From Betaproteobacteria bacterium (GTDB lineage: Bacteria; Pseudomonadota; Gammaproteobacteria; Burkholderiales; Casimicrobiaceae), in NCBI GenBank assembly GCA_013298455.1, contig JAAFHR010000046.1, positions 1-12,393 on the forward strand: 12,393 nt of DNA, given 5' to 3'. The translations under genes and the position numbers were made by a program. A model generated the notes under the pieces. The model had not been told where the DNA came from. It saw nothing but the letters and a program-made list of their open reading frames with translations, and did no database searches. Shown here piece by piece: positions 1 through 7,141 of the stretch. Positions within the stretch are counted from its first letter, which is position 1; every line of letters starts with the position of its first letter.

Positions 1-274
1 AAAAAATGCCGGAGTTGTGGCTGTCGCTAAACGTTGGGCGAACGGCGTACATGCCCACGGGTTCGAGCTCGTTGATGTCGACGTTTTTCTTGCCGACTTG
101 CAACACTTCTTGCCCCGGGCCATGGCCGCGCACTTCGGCGGACGGCGAATAAACGCGAAGCATCTCAAAGCTCAGCTCGTGCACCTCAGCGCCGTAAGCA
201 AGCACCAAGACACGGCGCTTGCGATCTAGCGTGAGTTCGGTGGGGATGGGCGTATCGGGCTCTAGACCGGGCAT
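1..274 (-). CDS. DUF971 family protein (partial, C-terminus beyond left edge)
   Basis: The minus strand is open from an ATG at 274 to the window edge, giving the first 91 residues. The sequence starts MPGLEPDTPIPTELTL and contains RVYSPSAEVRGHGPGQE (about residues 43-59), then VGKKNVDINELEPVGMYAV and DSHNSGIF. I recognise this pattern as DUF971 (gamma-butyrobetaine hydroxylase-like N-terminal domain), which occurs as a small stand-alone protein in beta- and gammaproteobacteria. Its biochemical role is not settled; a link to iron-sulfur or ubiquinone metabolism has been suggested by gene neighbourhood in related genomes (family knowledge, not visible here). An in-frame ATG at 316 would add 14 residues that do not look like the family, so 274 is preferred. 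No good ribosome binding site is visible before 274. It is the last visible gene of the minus-strand run pilT-pilU-permease-DUF971, 142 bases after the permease stop, so it may have its own promoter. Confidence 0.88.
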   Translation of the reverse strand, partial: MPGLEPDTPIPTELTLDRKRRVLVLAYGAEVHELSFEMLRVYSPSAEVRGHGPGQEVLQVGKKNVDINELEPVGMYAVRPTFSDSHNSGIF

Positions 275-416
275 AGCGATGTTGCAATCAAAGTGAGTGT
301 GTGGCCTGTAGCCCATATAAAACGCCGCTCTCAGGGCATATGCCTCTGGAATTGCCGTTCTATCGGGCGTTCAGGGCAGCGCTGCTTCTGGTGGCTCGCG
401 CTGTGTCAATCCATGA
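275..416. other. Intergenic gap between permease and DUF971 gene
   Basis: This 142-base stretch separates two minus-strand genes. It contains a 10-bp palindrome GGCATATGCC (about 338-347) and a TTGACA hexamer on the minus strand just after the permease stop, but no well-spaced -10 partner that I would defend. No terminator hairpin with a T-run is visible. The short plus-strand open frames here run on into the permease antisense and have no support as genes. Confidence 0.4.
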
Positions 417-1316
417 TTATCGCGGAGTCGTGGCCTTGGTGTTCGTCGGTGATGGCCAGGTGGCGAGTACCACCGCGCCCAACGCAAATCCGAACGCTAG
501 CAGATGAACCATCGTAAACGCTTCATTGAGAAACACAACGCCGACCAAGGCTGCACTAATTGGCAGAAACACGGTGAAAATGCCCGCGCGGGCCGCCGGA
601 ACGGTCTTTAAGCCCGTCATCCAAAGCCACACGGTCCACATGCTTGCCGCCAGCGCATAGAGCACCAGTCCGCCCCAAATCGTGGCGGGCACCGCTGAAA
701 AATCGAACGACAGCGCTTGCCAGATTCCTAGCGGCGTCACAAGGAGCAACCCCCACAGATTGATGAGCGCGCTGATCCGTTTCGGCGACACTTTTCCCGT
801 GAGTTTTTTACCGATCACGACGTAGCTCGCTTCGCAGAACACCGCGCCCAGCAACAACATCGTGCCGATCAACGACGCGCCACCGATGCCCCCCGTTGCG
901 GACTCGTTTCGCGTGAAAGCGAGCGTTGCAACGCCCGCTACGGCCAAGGCAATCGCACCCAAGGTACGCTCGCTGAGGGGCTCTTTGAGAAACACGCGAG
1001 ACAGCAGCGCCACCACGGCAGGAATCGCTGCCATCACAATGCCCGCAGTCACTGCGCCCGCGTAGCGCATGCCGAAAAGCATGCAAATCGAGAACAAAAA
1101 ATTACCGAGAAATGATTCGAGAAACAGTAGTTTCTTGGTCTGCGCATCGAGCGGCGTTCCGTCGCCCGGCAACCAATGCGCCATCGCGACGGCCGCGATT
1201 CCAAATCGCAGCCACGCCAGCAAAAACACTGGAAACACTGCAACGAGTACCTTTGAGAAACCAACGTACGCGCCAACGATTGCCATGGCCGCAGCCAAGC
1301 AGAGATACGCGATCAT
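417..1316 (-). CDS. EamA/DMT-superfamily inner-membrane permease
   Basis: This 299-residue protein is almost entirely hydrophobic, with about ten predicted membrane segments in two repeated halves (roughly residues 1-140 and 150-290). Examples are the opening AYLCLAAAMAIVGAYVGF, then FPVFLLAWLRFGIAAVAM, AGIVMAAIPAVVALLSR with the following FLKEPLSERTLGAIAL, and in the second half AGIFTVFLPISAALVGVVFL followed by NEAF. The 'R-F' after the second helix and the 'F-L-K/N-E' motif at the end of the fourth helix of each half are typical of the EamA (drug/metabolite transporter) family. Such proteins export or import small metabolites or amino acids; the substrate cannot be told from sequence. The ATG at 1316 gives a complete first helix; no Shine-Dalgarno is obvious. 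It starts 27 bases after the pilU stop on the same strand, so it may be cotranscribed with pilTU, but a functional link to pili is not expected. Confidence 0.88.
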   Translation of the reverse strand: MIAYLCLAAAMAIVGAYVGFSKVLVAVFPVFLLAWLRFGIAAVAMAHWLPGDGTPLDAQTKKLLFLESFLGNFLFSICMLFGMRYAGAVTAGIVMAAIPAVVALLSRVFLKEPLSERTLGAIALAVAGVATLAFTRNESATGGIGGASLIGTMLLLGAVFCEASYVVIGKKLTGKVSPKRISALINLWGLLLVTPLGIWQALSFDFSAVPATIWGGLVLYALAASMWTVWLWMTGLKTVPAARAGIFTVFLPISAALVGVVFLNEAFTMVHLLAFGFALGAVVLATWPSPTNTKATTPR

Positions 1317-1343
1317 TGGTTACGAGCGACGAGCTTACAGAAG

Positions 1344-2483
1344 CTACTTAACCATATCCAAATGCTCAAGTCCGTGCAGCAAATTTTTGCCCTGTGATTC
1401 GTGGCCTTCGAGCTTAATCCGAAGGCGCAAATCGTTCACGCTGTCGGCATTTCGGAGCGCATCTTCGTAGCTGATGTGGCCGCCCTCGTGCAGATCGAAT
1501 AGCGATTGATCGAAAGTCTGCATGCCGAGCTCGCGAGACTTTTTCATGATCTCTTTGATTTCGCTCACTTCGCCTTTAAAAATCAAATCGGAAATCAGCG
1601 GCGAATTGAGCAAAATTTCAACGGCGGGTACGCGACCTCGGCCGTCGCGCTTCGGAATCAAGCGCTGCGAAACAAATGAGCGCAGATTGAGCGAAAGATC
1701 CATCAAGAGCTGCTGACGGCGCTCTTCGGGGAAGAAGTTGATGATGCGATCAAGCGCTTGGTTGGTGTTGTTGGCGTGGAGTGTGGCGATGCAGAGGTGC
1801 CCGGTTTCGGCAAATGCGATGGCGTGATCCATCGATTCGCGATCACGAATTTCGCCGATGGTGATCACATCCGGCGCTTGACGCAGTGTGTTTTTGAGCG
1901 CGACGCCCCAGCTCTCGGTATCGGTGCCGATTTCGCGCTGCGTGATGATGCAGTTTCGATGCTCATGCACAAATTCGATCGGGTCTTCGATGGTCACGAT
2001 GTGACCGCGCGAATTGCGATTGCGGTGATCGAGCATCGCTGCCATCGAGGTGGTTTTACCGCTGCCAGTCGCGCCCACGAAAATCACCAAGCCGCGTTTG
2101 GTCATCACCACATCGCGCAAAATCGCTGGCAACATCAATTCTTCGAAGCGCGGAATGGTTGTGTTGATCGTACGGATCACCATGCCCACTTGCGCTTGCT
2201 GCATGAACGCGCTCACACGGAAACGGCCGTGTCCGGGCGGGTTAATCGCGAAATTGCACTCATTGGTGCGCTCGAATTCGGCCGCCTGTTTGTCGTTCAT
2301 GATCGAACGAGCCAGCGTGAGTGTGTGTAGCCCAGACAAAACTTGTTTGGCCACCGGAGTGATCTGACCGTCGACCTTCAGCGCGGGCGGAAAGCTCGCG
2401 GTGATGAATAGGTCTGAGGCCTTGCGCTCGACCATCATGCCGAGCAGCGAGTTCATAAAGGTGGTGGCTTGTTCGCGTTCCAT
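1344..2483 (-). CDS. pilU: Type IV pilus retraction ATPase, PilU type
   Basis: A 379-residue hexameric secretion-type ATPase of the PilT/PilU family, which acts at the cytoplasmic base of the type IV pilus with PilT to depolymerise pilin during retraction. Motifs seen: Walker A GATGSGKT (residues 137-144), Asp box TIEDPIEFVH (about 164-173), Walker B DVITIGEIRD (205-214) and His box GHLCIATLHANNT (228-240). PilU rather than PilT is supported by the longer C-terminal tail (ending GLEHLDMVK), the start MEREQATTFMNSLL, and the absence of the AIRNLIRE motif, which is replaced by a divergent segment (NSPLISDLIFKGEVSEIKEI). An upstream in-frame start at 2507 would add eight residues, but the ATG at 2483 is preceded by AAAGGACAG, a good Shine-Dalgarno at suitable spacing, and matches the family start. 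It lies 48 bases downstream of pilT and is very probably cotranscribed with it. Confidence 0.96.
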   Translation of the reverse strand: MEREQATTFMNSLLGMMVERKASDLFITASFPPALKVDGQITPVAKQVLSGLHTLTLARSIMNDKQAAEFERTNECNFAINPPGHGRFRVSAFMQQAQVGMVIRTINTTIPRFEELMLPAILRDVVMTKRGLVIFVGATGSGKTTSMAAMLDHRNRNSRGHIVTIEDPIEFVHEHRNCIITQREIGTDTESWGVALKNTLRQAPDVITIGEIRDRESMDHAIAFAETGHLCIATLHANNTNQALDRIINFFPEERRQQLLMDLSLNLRSFVSQRLIPKRDGRGRVPAVEILLNSPLISDLIFKGEVSEIKEIMKKSRELGMQTFDQSLFDLHEGGHISYEDALRNADSVNDLRLRIKLEGHESQGKNLLHGLEHLDMVK

Positions 2484-2531
2484 GATCTGTCCTTTGGGGC
2501 GTAGCAACGTCCCGGTTATCCGTTTGCTCCG

Positions 2532-3572
2532 TTAGGCAAACATCTCGCCTTGTCGAGCGGCTAAGCGCGCTTCGTTGTTGTTGATGAGATTGCGGCGCAC
2601 CAACTCTTGCAAACATTGATCGAGCGTTTGCATCCCTTGGCCGAGGCTCGTTTGAATCACCGAATACATCTGCGCGATTTTGTTTTCACGAATGAGGTTT
2701 CGGATCGCGGGCGTGCCGATCATGATCTCGTGCGCAGCAATTCGTCCGCTACCGTCTTTGCGTTTCAGCAGCGATTGCGAAATCACGGCAACCAGAGATT
2801 CGGAGAGCATCGAGCGCGTCATGTCCTTCTCTTCGGCGGGGAACACGTCAACGATGCGGTCAATCGTTTTTGCAGCCGATGACGTGTGAAGCGTGCCGAA
2901 CACCAAATGCCCTGTTTCCGCAGCGGTGAGCGCCAAGCGAATGGTTTCCAAATCGCGCATCTCACCGATCAAGATCACATCCGGATCTTCGCGCAGCGCC
3001 GAGCGGAGCGCGTTGGAAAACGACAGCGTTTGTTCGCCCAATTCGCGCTGGTTGATAAGACACTTTTTGCTCTCGTGAACAAATTCGATTGGATCTTCAA
3101 CGGTGAGCACGTGACCCAGCAGGTTTTCGTTGACGTGATTGACCATCGCGGCGAGTGTGGTGGATTTGCCGGAGCCTGTGGGCCCTGTGACTAACACTAA
3201 GCCGCGCGGCTTCAGAGATAGTTCCGCGAAGATTTTTGGCGTAGCGAGATCTTCGAGTGAAAGGACGCGCGAAGGAATGGTTCGAAACACTGCCGCTGCG
3301 CCACGATCTTGATTGAACGCGTTGACGCGAAAGCGCGCCAAGTTAGGAATTTCGAACGAAAAATCTACCTCGAGGTTTTCTTCGAAGACTTTACGCTGAG
3401 CGTCCGACATGATGTCGTAGACCAAGCCGTGCACGTCTTTGTGCTCCATCGACGGCAAATTGATTCGCCGCACGTCGCCGTGCACGCGAAGCATGGGTGG
3501 AAGCCCCGACGACAAATGCAGGTCAGAGGCCTGATTCTTCACCGAAAACGCTAAAAGTTCTGCAATATCCAT
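2532..3572 (-). CDS. pilT: Type IV pilus retraction motor ATPase PilT
   Basis: A 346-residue cytoplasmic ATPase that hydrolyses ATP to retract type IV pili, driving twitching motility, DNA uptake and surface sensing. Visible motifs are the PAS-like N-terminal start MDIAELLAFSVKNQASDLHL, Walker A GPTGSGKS (130-137), Asp box VEDPIE (158-163), Walker B DVILIGEMRD (198-207), His box GHLVFGTLHTSSA (221-233), and the AIRNLIRE motif (289-296) known to be needed for retraction. All catalytic motifs are intact. The open frame extends to 3641, but the family start MDIAELL places initiation at 3572. An in-frame ATG at 3587 is possible and would add MGIIE. The gene is divergent from yggS across a short region, and pilU follows 48 bases downstream. 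The pilTU / yggS-proC divergent arrangement is the one known from Pseudomonas aeruginosa. Confidence 0.97.
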   Translation of the reverse strand: MDIAELLAFSVKNQASDLHLSSGLPPMLRVHGDVRRINLPSMEHKDVHGLVYDIMSDAQRKVFEENLEVDFSFEIPNLARFRVNAFNQDRGAAAVFRTIPSRVLSLEDLATPKIFAELSLKPRGLVLVTGPTGSGKSTTLAAMVNHVNENLLGHVLTVEDPIEFVHESKKCLINQRELGEQTLSFSNALRSALREDPDVILIGEMRDLETIRLALTAAETGHLVFGTLHTSSAAKTIDRIVDVFPAEEKDMTRSMLSESLVAVISQSLLKRKDGSGRIAAHEIMIGTPAIRNLIRENKIAQMYSVIQTSLGQGMQTLDQCLQELVRRNLINNNEARLAARQGEMFA

Positions 3573-3676
3573 CTCTATAATCCCCATCCCAAGGGAGCGC
3601 TCACTCGCTGTCGCAGCCAAAAAAGCTGCGAGAGGGCGCACCCAAACCGGCCATTGATTTTTATGACAACTGCATT
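3573..3676. promoter_or_regulatory. Divergent pilT / yggS intergenic region
   Basis: This 104-base region must hold the promoters of both divergent transcription units, because pilT heads the minus-strand run and yggS heads the plus-strand run. It is AT-richer than its surroundings near yggS (TGATTTTTATGACAACTGC), and includes a perfect inverted repeat described separately. I cannot assign -35/-10 elements with confidence: the AT-rich hexamers near yggS are not spaced at 16-18 bases. No clear Shine-Dalgarno precedes the yggS ATG. Confidence 0.5.
3611..3631. promoter_or_regulatory. Perfect inverted repeat TCGCAGC-N7-GCTGCGA
   Basis: A 7-bp perfect inverted repeat with a CAAAAAA spacer lies about 40 bases upstream of the pilT start and 46 bases upstream of yggS. 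On the plus strand it is TCGCAGC CAAAAAA GCTGCGA. The symmetry and the position between divergent genes fit an operator for a dimeric regulator; it could equally be a hairpin in the pilT leader. No run of T follows it on either strand, so it is not a standard terminator. The function is inference only. Confidence 0.35.
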
Positions 3677-4378
3677 ATGACCGCAAGCTCCGAACCTTCG
3701 CAAGCGCGACAGCGGGTTCTGGCTCGAATTGCGGCGGCCTGTGGTGCAGTCGGTCGGGATAGCGCGAGCGTCTCGCTGTTGGCGGTCAGCAAATTGCAAC
3801 CTTTGGAAAAGATTCGCGAACTCTACGCCGTGGGGCATCGTGCGTTTGGCGAAAACTACGTGCAAGAGGCGGTTGATAAGGTCGACACGCTCACTGACCT
3901 CACGGCCATCGAATGGCATTTGATTGGCCCGCTGCAGTCCAACAAAACGCGCGATGTAGCGAGCCGAATGGCTTGGGTGCATTCGGTGGATCGGATCAAA
4001 ATTGCTGAACGACTCTCGCAGCAGCGCGATCAAGCGTTGCCGCCACTCAATGTGTGCGTGCAAGTCAACATCAGTGGCGAAGCGAGTAAAAGCGGGGTGG
4101 CTCCAGACGATACGTTAGCGCTGTGCGCGCAGATCGCAACACTTCCGAACCTGCGTTTGCGGGGCTTGATGGGGATGCCGGAGCCCGGCATCGGGGAGAC
4201 CGCCACACGCTCACAGTTTGAGCTTCTGCGAGACTTGTTTGCAGCGCTCCGCGCGCAGCAGCCGCAGGTTGACACGTTGTCGATGGGCATGTCCGACGAT
4301 ATGGAGATTGCCATTGCCTGTGGCTCGACGATGGTTCGCGTGGGCACGGCCTTGTTCGGTGCACGGCCAACGCGTTGA
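3677..4378 (+). CDS. yggS: YggS-family pyridoxal-phosphate homeostasis protein (PLPBP)
   Basis: A 233-residue single-domain protein of the YggS/PROSC family, which has the fold of the alanine racemase N-terminal barrel, binds PLP through a lysine and keeps free PLP and amino-acid pools in balance rather than catalysing a known reaction. The PLP lysine is K39 in LLAVSKLQP. Other family blocks seen are FGENYVQE (58-64), WHLIGPLQSNK (80-90), VHSVD (101-105), QVNISGEASKSG (129-140), LRGLMGMP (161-168), LSMGMSDDMEIAI (201-213) and GSTMVRVGTALFGAR (216-230). Length is normal for the family. The start at 3677 gives the expected short N-terminus before the first helix. It is directly followed by proC, a very common pairing in proteobacteria. 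Confidence 0.96.
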   Translation: MTASSEPSQARQRVLARIAAACGAVGRDSASVSLLAVSKLQPLEKIRELYAVGHRAFGENYVQEAVDKVDTLTDLTAIEWHLIGPLQSNKTRDVASRMAWVHSVDRIKIAERLSQQRDQALPPLNVCVQVNISGEASKSGVAPDDTLALCAQIATLPNLRLRGLMGMPEPGIGETATRSQFELLRDLFAALRAQQPQVDTLSMGMSDDMEIAIACGSTMVRVGTALFGARPTR

Positions 4379-4389
4379 GAAAGTTTGTC

Positions 4390-5214
4390 ATGAAAAAAGT
4401 GTGTTTTTTGGGTGGCGGCAATATGGCGAGCGCCATGCTCGCCGGACTGCGGCGCGCACATCCTGCCGTGGTGTGCCATGTGATTGAGCCCTTCGCCGAG
4501 GCGCGTGCGCGCTTGGCCGACAGCGGCGCCGTATTGCATGAATCGCCCAATCAAGCGGCGGTGGAGGGCGCGGATGCCGTCGTGCTGGCCGTGAAGCCAC
4601 AGGTGCTACGCGAAGCATGCGCGGCGCTGCGAGCGCATCTGCGCGGCGAACTCGTCGTGAGCATCGCCGCCGGAACCACGCTTGGATCCATCGGCCAATG
4701 GCTGCAATCGAGCGAAGAGGCTACACCGTACACGCGAATCGTACGAACCATGCCCAACACCCCAGCACTCATCGGGCAAGGCATCACGGGCGTCTATGCC
4801 CCAGAAACCTTGGCTGCGGGCGACATTGAAGCGGCGTTGAGTCTAATGCGTTCGTGCGGTGAGGTTGTGCGTGTGAACGACGAAGCGATGATTGATGCGG
4901 TCACCGCTGTTTCCGGCAGCGGACCCGCGTACGTGTTTCATTGGATTGAATCGATGATCGCAGCGGCCGAAGGCGTGGGCTTCAATGCAGCAGACGCTCG
5001 CACGCTCGTTTTGGCAACGCTCAAGGGCGCGACCACGTTGGCGGCGCAGTCCAACGAGCCGCCTAGCGTGTTGCGTGAGCGCGTTACGTCGAAGGGCGGC
5101 ACGACGGCTGCTGCGCTTGCGGTGATTGGCGAGCGGGGCGTGCAAGCGGCGCTGATCGACGCCGTTGCAGCTGCGCGAGACCGGGGTCGCGAACTCGGCC
5201 GCGGCGGACATTGA
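4390..5214 (+). CDS. proC: Pyrroline-5-carboxylate reductase (proline biosynthesis)
   Basis: This 274-residue enzyme reduces 1-pyrroline-5-carboxylate to L-proline with NAD(P)H, the last step of proline synthesis, in the cytoplasm. The N-terminal Rossmann motif is FLGGGNMA (residues 6-13). It is followed by AVKPQ (67-71), SIAAGT (91-96), RTMPNTP (119-125), the dimerisation-domain motif SGSGPAY (175-181) and the substrate-site signature TSKGGTTAA (233-241). All hallmark residues are present and the length is typical. A TTG at 4375 overlapping the yggS stop would add five residues, but the ATG at 4390 gives the usual MKKVCFLGGGN start and has a GAGAAAG sequence upstream. It starts 11 bases after yggS. 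Its stop (TGA, 5212-5214) overlaps the TTG start of the downstream kinase. Confidence 0.97.
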   Translation: MKKVCFLGGGNMASAMLAGLRRAHPAVVCHVIEPFAEARARLADSGAVLHESPNQAAVEGADAVVLAVKPQVLREACAALRAHLRGELVVSIAAGTTLGSIGQWLQSSEEATPYTRIVRTMPNTPALIGQGITGVYAPETLAAGDIEAALSLMRSCGEVVRVNDEAMIDAVTAVSGSGPAYVFHWIESMIAAAEGVGFNAADARTLVLATLKGATTLAAQSNEPPSVLRERVTSKGGTTAAALAVIGERGVQAALIDAVAAARDRGRELGRGGH

Positions 5215-6287
5215 GCGACCCGAGTCACCACTTGAACCGCTGGTATTGGCTCTTTCTGAGTCTTCCACTGGCGCTTCTTGGCGCCATTGCCGCTGCGTGG
5301 TACGTACCCGACATTGGTTTTTTCGAAGCCTGGCCGGCGCTCAATATTCTGCTGTTTTTGGTCGGCTTGGCCATCGTTCCGGTGTTCTCGCCCACTGCGA
5401 GCTTGGCTCGAAAACTCGTGCACATCGCCGTGCTCGGCCCCATCGTTGCGTGGTTCATCGCGGTGCTCATCGGCGCAGCGCTAGATCGCTACTACGGCAA
5501 TGATTTGGAGCAAACGTTTTATCTGCGCTTTCGAATCACCTTGGTTGCTGGGCTCTCGGCGGGTTTACTTTACGCGGCAGTGGTGGGTGCGATTGTCTAC
5601 CTTCGGGCGCAGCGCATTGCACTGACCAATCGGCAGCTCGCCGCAGACAAACGCGAGAGTGATGTTTCGCGCGAGTTGACCGAGACGCGTCTACGATTGC
5701 TACAAGCGCAAATCGAGCCTCATTTTTTGTTCAACACACTCGCCAGCGCGCAGCAGTTGGCGCAAAAAGGTGCGCCCGACGCCGCAAAGTTGATTGGTCA
5801 TTTGGTGCGATTTTTGCGGATGTCGATTCCCTCAATGCGTGACGACAAAGGCGCATTAAAACGTGAGTTCGATCAAATCACCGCGTATCTGGCGATCATG
5901 CAAACGCGCATGGGCGAACGACTAAGTTTTCACGTCGACACGCCCGTCGCGCTGCAAGACGTGGCACTGCCGCCCGCACTGGTGATGACACTCGTTGAAA
6001 ACGCCATCAAACACGGCGTAGAGCCAGCAGCCAAAGGCGGTCACGTGAGCGTTACGGCTGAGGCCGATGGCGATAGGCTTCGCGTCGTTGTTGCGGATAC
6101 GGGTGTTGGCTTCGCGTCCACGCAAAGCCAAGATGCGGGCGGTGGCCTGGGGCTCTCCAACATCGCCCAGCGCCTGCAAGCGAGCTATGGTGACGCGGCG
6201 CGCGTCACACTCAAAGCCGCCACCCCGCACGGCTGCATTGCCACACTCGAACTTCCCCTACTGCGTGACAAGGAAAGATTGACATGA
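5211..6287 (+). CDS. LytS/AlgZ-type membrane sensor histidine kinase
   Basis: A 358-residue kinase of the His_kinase (PF06580) class that pairs with LytTR regulators. Four hydrophobic segments are visible (about 12-31, 41-60, 70-90, 109-131), then a linker helix (135-165), the phosphoacceptor region LLQAQIEPHFLFN with H171, the N-box LVENAIKHGV (261-270), and G-boxes DTGVG (296-300) and GGGLGLSN (310-317). There is no HAMP or PAS domain and no large periplasmic loop, so it probably senses something in or near the membrane. The start appears to be TTG at 5211, overlapping the proC stop as TTGA; no ATG or GTG exists close downstream in a suitable place, so translational coupling to proC is likely. 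It overlaps the regulator gene as ATGA. The length matches AlgZ/FimS of Pseudomonas (358 residues, from memory), but I only assign it to the wider family. Confidence 0.92.
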   Translation: MSDPSHHLNRWYWLFLSLPLALLGAIAAAWYVPDIGFFEAWPALNILLFLVGLAIVPVFSPTASLARKLVHIAVLGPIVAWFIAVLIGAALDRYYGNDLEQTFYLRFRITLVAGLSAGLLYAAVVGAIVYLRAQRIALTNRQLAADKRESDVSRELTETRLRLLQAQIEPHFLFNTLASAQQLAQKGAPDAAKLIGHLVRFLRMSIPSMRDDKGALKREFDQITAYLAIMQTRMGERLSFHVDTPVALQDVALPPALVMTLVENAIKHGVEPAAKGGHVSVTAEADGDRLRVVVADTGVGFASTQSQDAGGGLGLSNIAQRLQASYGDAARVTLKAATPHGCIATLELPLLRDKERLT

Positions 6288-7036
6288 AAAAACTACGCTG
6301 CCTGATCGCCGATGATGAACCGCTGATGCGCGAGCGAATGGTCGAATTGATGGCCGAACACGCTGAGGATTTCGAGGTAGTTTCGGTCGCTACCAATGGC
6401 GCCGAAGCGCTGGAGCAATTTGCTGCGCGCCCGGTCGATGTGTGTTTTCTCGACATCAAAATGCCCGTAAAAACCGGGCTTGAAGTCGCCGCTGAAATCT
6501 CAGATCGCGCAAAGATTGTGTTCTGCACCGCTTATGATCAATTTGCAATCGCAGCGTTTGAGCGCGGTGCGGTCGATTACCTGCTCAAACCGATTGAACA
6601 GGATCGATTGACCATCACACTGGATCGGCTGCTCGGCGACACTGACACGCCCCCCGAAGACGTTAACGCCGTGCTGCATTTGATCGGCAACCAAGCGGCC
6701 AGTGGAAAAACGCCACTCAAGTGGATCAAAGCGCTGGTCGGGCAAGACGTAAAAATGTTTCCGGTGGATGACGTGATCTTTTTCCAGTCGGACACCAAGT
6801 ACACCCGCGTTGTGACGGAAAAAGAAGACGTACTGATCCGCACCTCGCTTCGGGATTTGCTCGATGGTCTTAACCGAGAAATATTTTGGCAAGTGCATCG
6901 AAATGCGATCGTCAACGTCAATCGAATTGCCACCATCAAACGTGACGGAATTGAGAAGCATTCGCTGATTCTTCGCGGCCATGCCGAGCGCATCGCGGTC
7001 AGTCGGCATTTCGCGCACCTCTTTAAGCAGATGTAG
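6284..7036 (+). CDS. LytTR-family response regulator (LytR/AlgR type)
   Basis: A 250-residue two-domain regulator. The receiver domain (1-120) carries the acidic pair D10-D11, the phosphorylated D57 in FLDIKMP, T82 in FCTAYDQ and K102 in LLKP. The C-terminal LytTR DNA-binding domain (about 145-247) shows VDDVIFFQSDTKYT, the turn around EIFWQVHRNAIVN, and AVSRHFAHLFKQ. LytTR proteins bind direct repeats in promoters of surface, virulence and motility genes. The ATG at 6284 overlaps the kinase stop by four bases and has AAGGAAAG about nine bases upstream. The pair therefore forms a coupled two-component system, phosphorylated from H171 of the kinase to D57 here. It is the last gene of the yggS-proC-kinase-regulator run. 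Related AlgR controls type IV pili in Pseudomonas, which makes the nearby pilTU noteworthy, but no LytTR site was recognised in this window. Confidence 0.94.
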   Translation: MKKLRCLIADDEPLMRERMVELMAEHAEDFEVVSVATNGAEALEQFAARPVDVCFLDIKMPVKTGLEVAAEISDRAKIVFCTAYDQFAIAAFERGAVDYLLKPIEQDRLTITLDRLLGDTDTPPEDVNAVLHLIGNQAASGKTPLKWIKALVGQDVKMFPVDDVIFFQSDTKYTRVVTEKEDVLIRTSLRDLLDGLNREIFWQVHRNAIVNVNRIATIKRDGIEKHSLILRGHAERIAVSRHFAHLFKQM

Positions 7037-7141
7037 CCAACGCGGGTGCTGGTTTCGTCATTCGTCACATTAGCCTGCATTTGACGGCGCGCATTGGGCA
7101 AAATCGGGCTTGATCGCTCTCAAAAAAAGATACCACCGGAT
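7037..7141. other. Gap between response regulator and S9 peptidase gene
   Basis: This 105-base gap separates two plus-strand genes. A TTGACG hexamer at 7081-7086 resembles a -35 box but no matching -10 is seen at the proper distance. There is no hairpin with a T-run that would clearly terminate the two-component transcript. An in-frame TTG at 7094 would extend the peptidase by 16 residues in front of its signal peptide and is not favoured. Confidence 0.35.

Noticed and set aside
272..316. Upstream ATG at 316 for the DUF971 gene
   Set aside because: It would add 14 residues (MGYRPHTHFDCNIA) that do not fit the family start; the ATG at 274 does.
1758..2330. Plus-strand open frame of 190 codons inside pilU, and others of 100-160 codons antisense to pilT, proC and the S9 peptidase
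   Set aside because: All are antisense or frame-shifted shadows of genes with complete family motifs; such long shadows are normal at this base composition.
3663..3680. Five-codon open frame (M-T-T-A-L) whose TGA overlaps the yggS ATG as ATGA
   Set aside because: It could be a leader peptide, but it has no Shine-Dalgarno and is so short that it is expected by chance.
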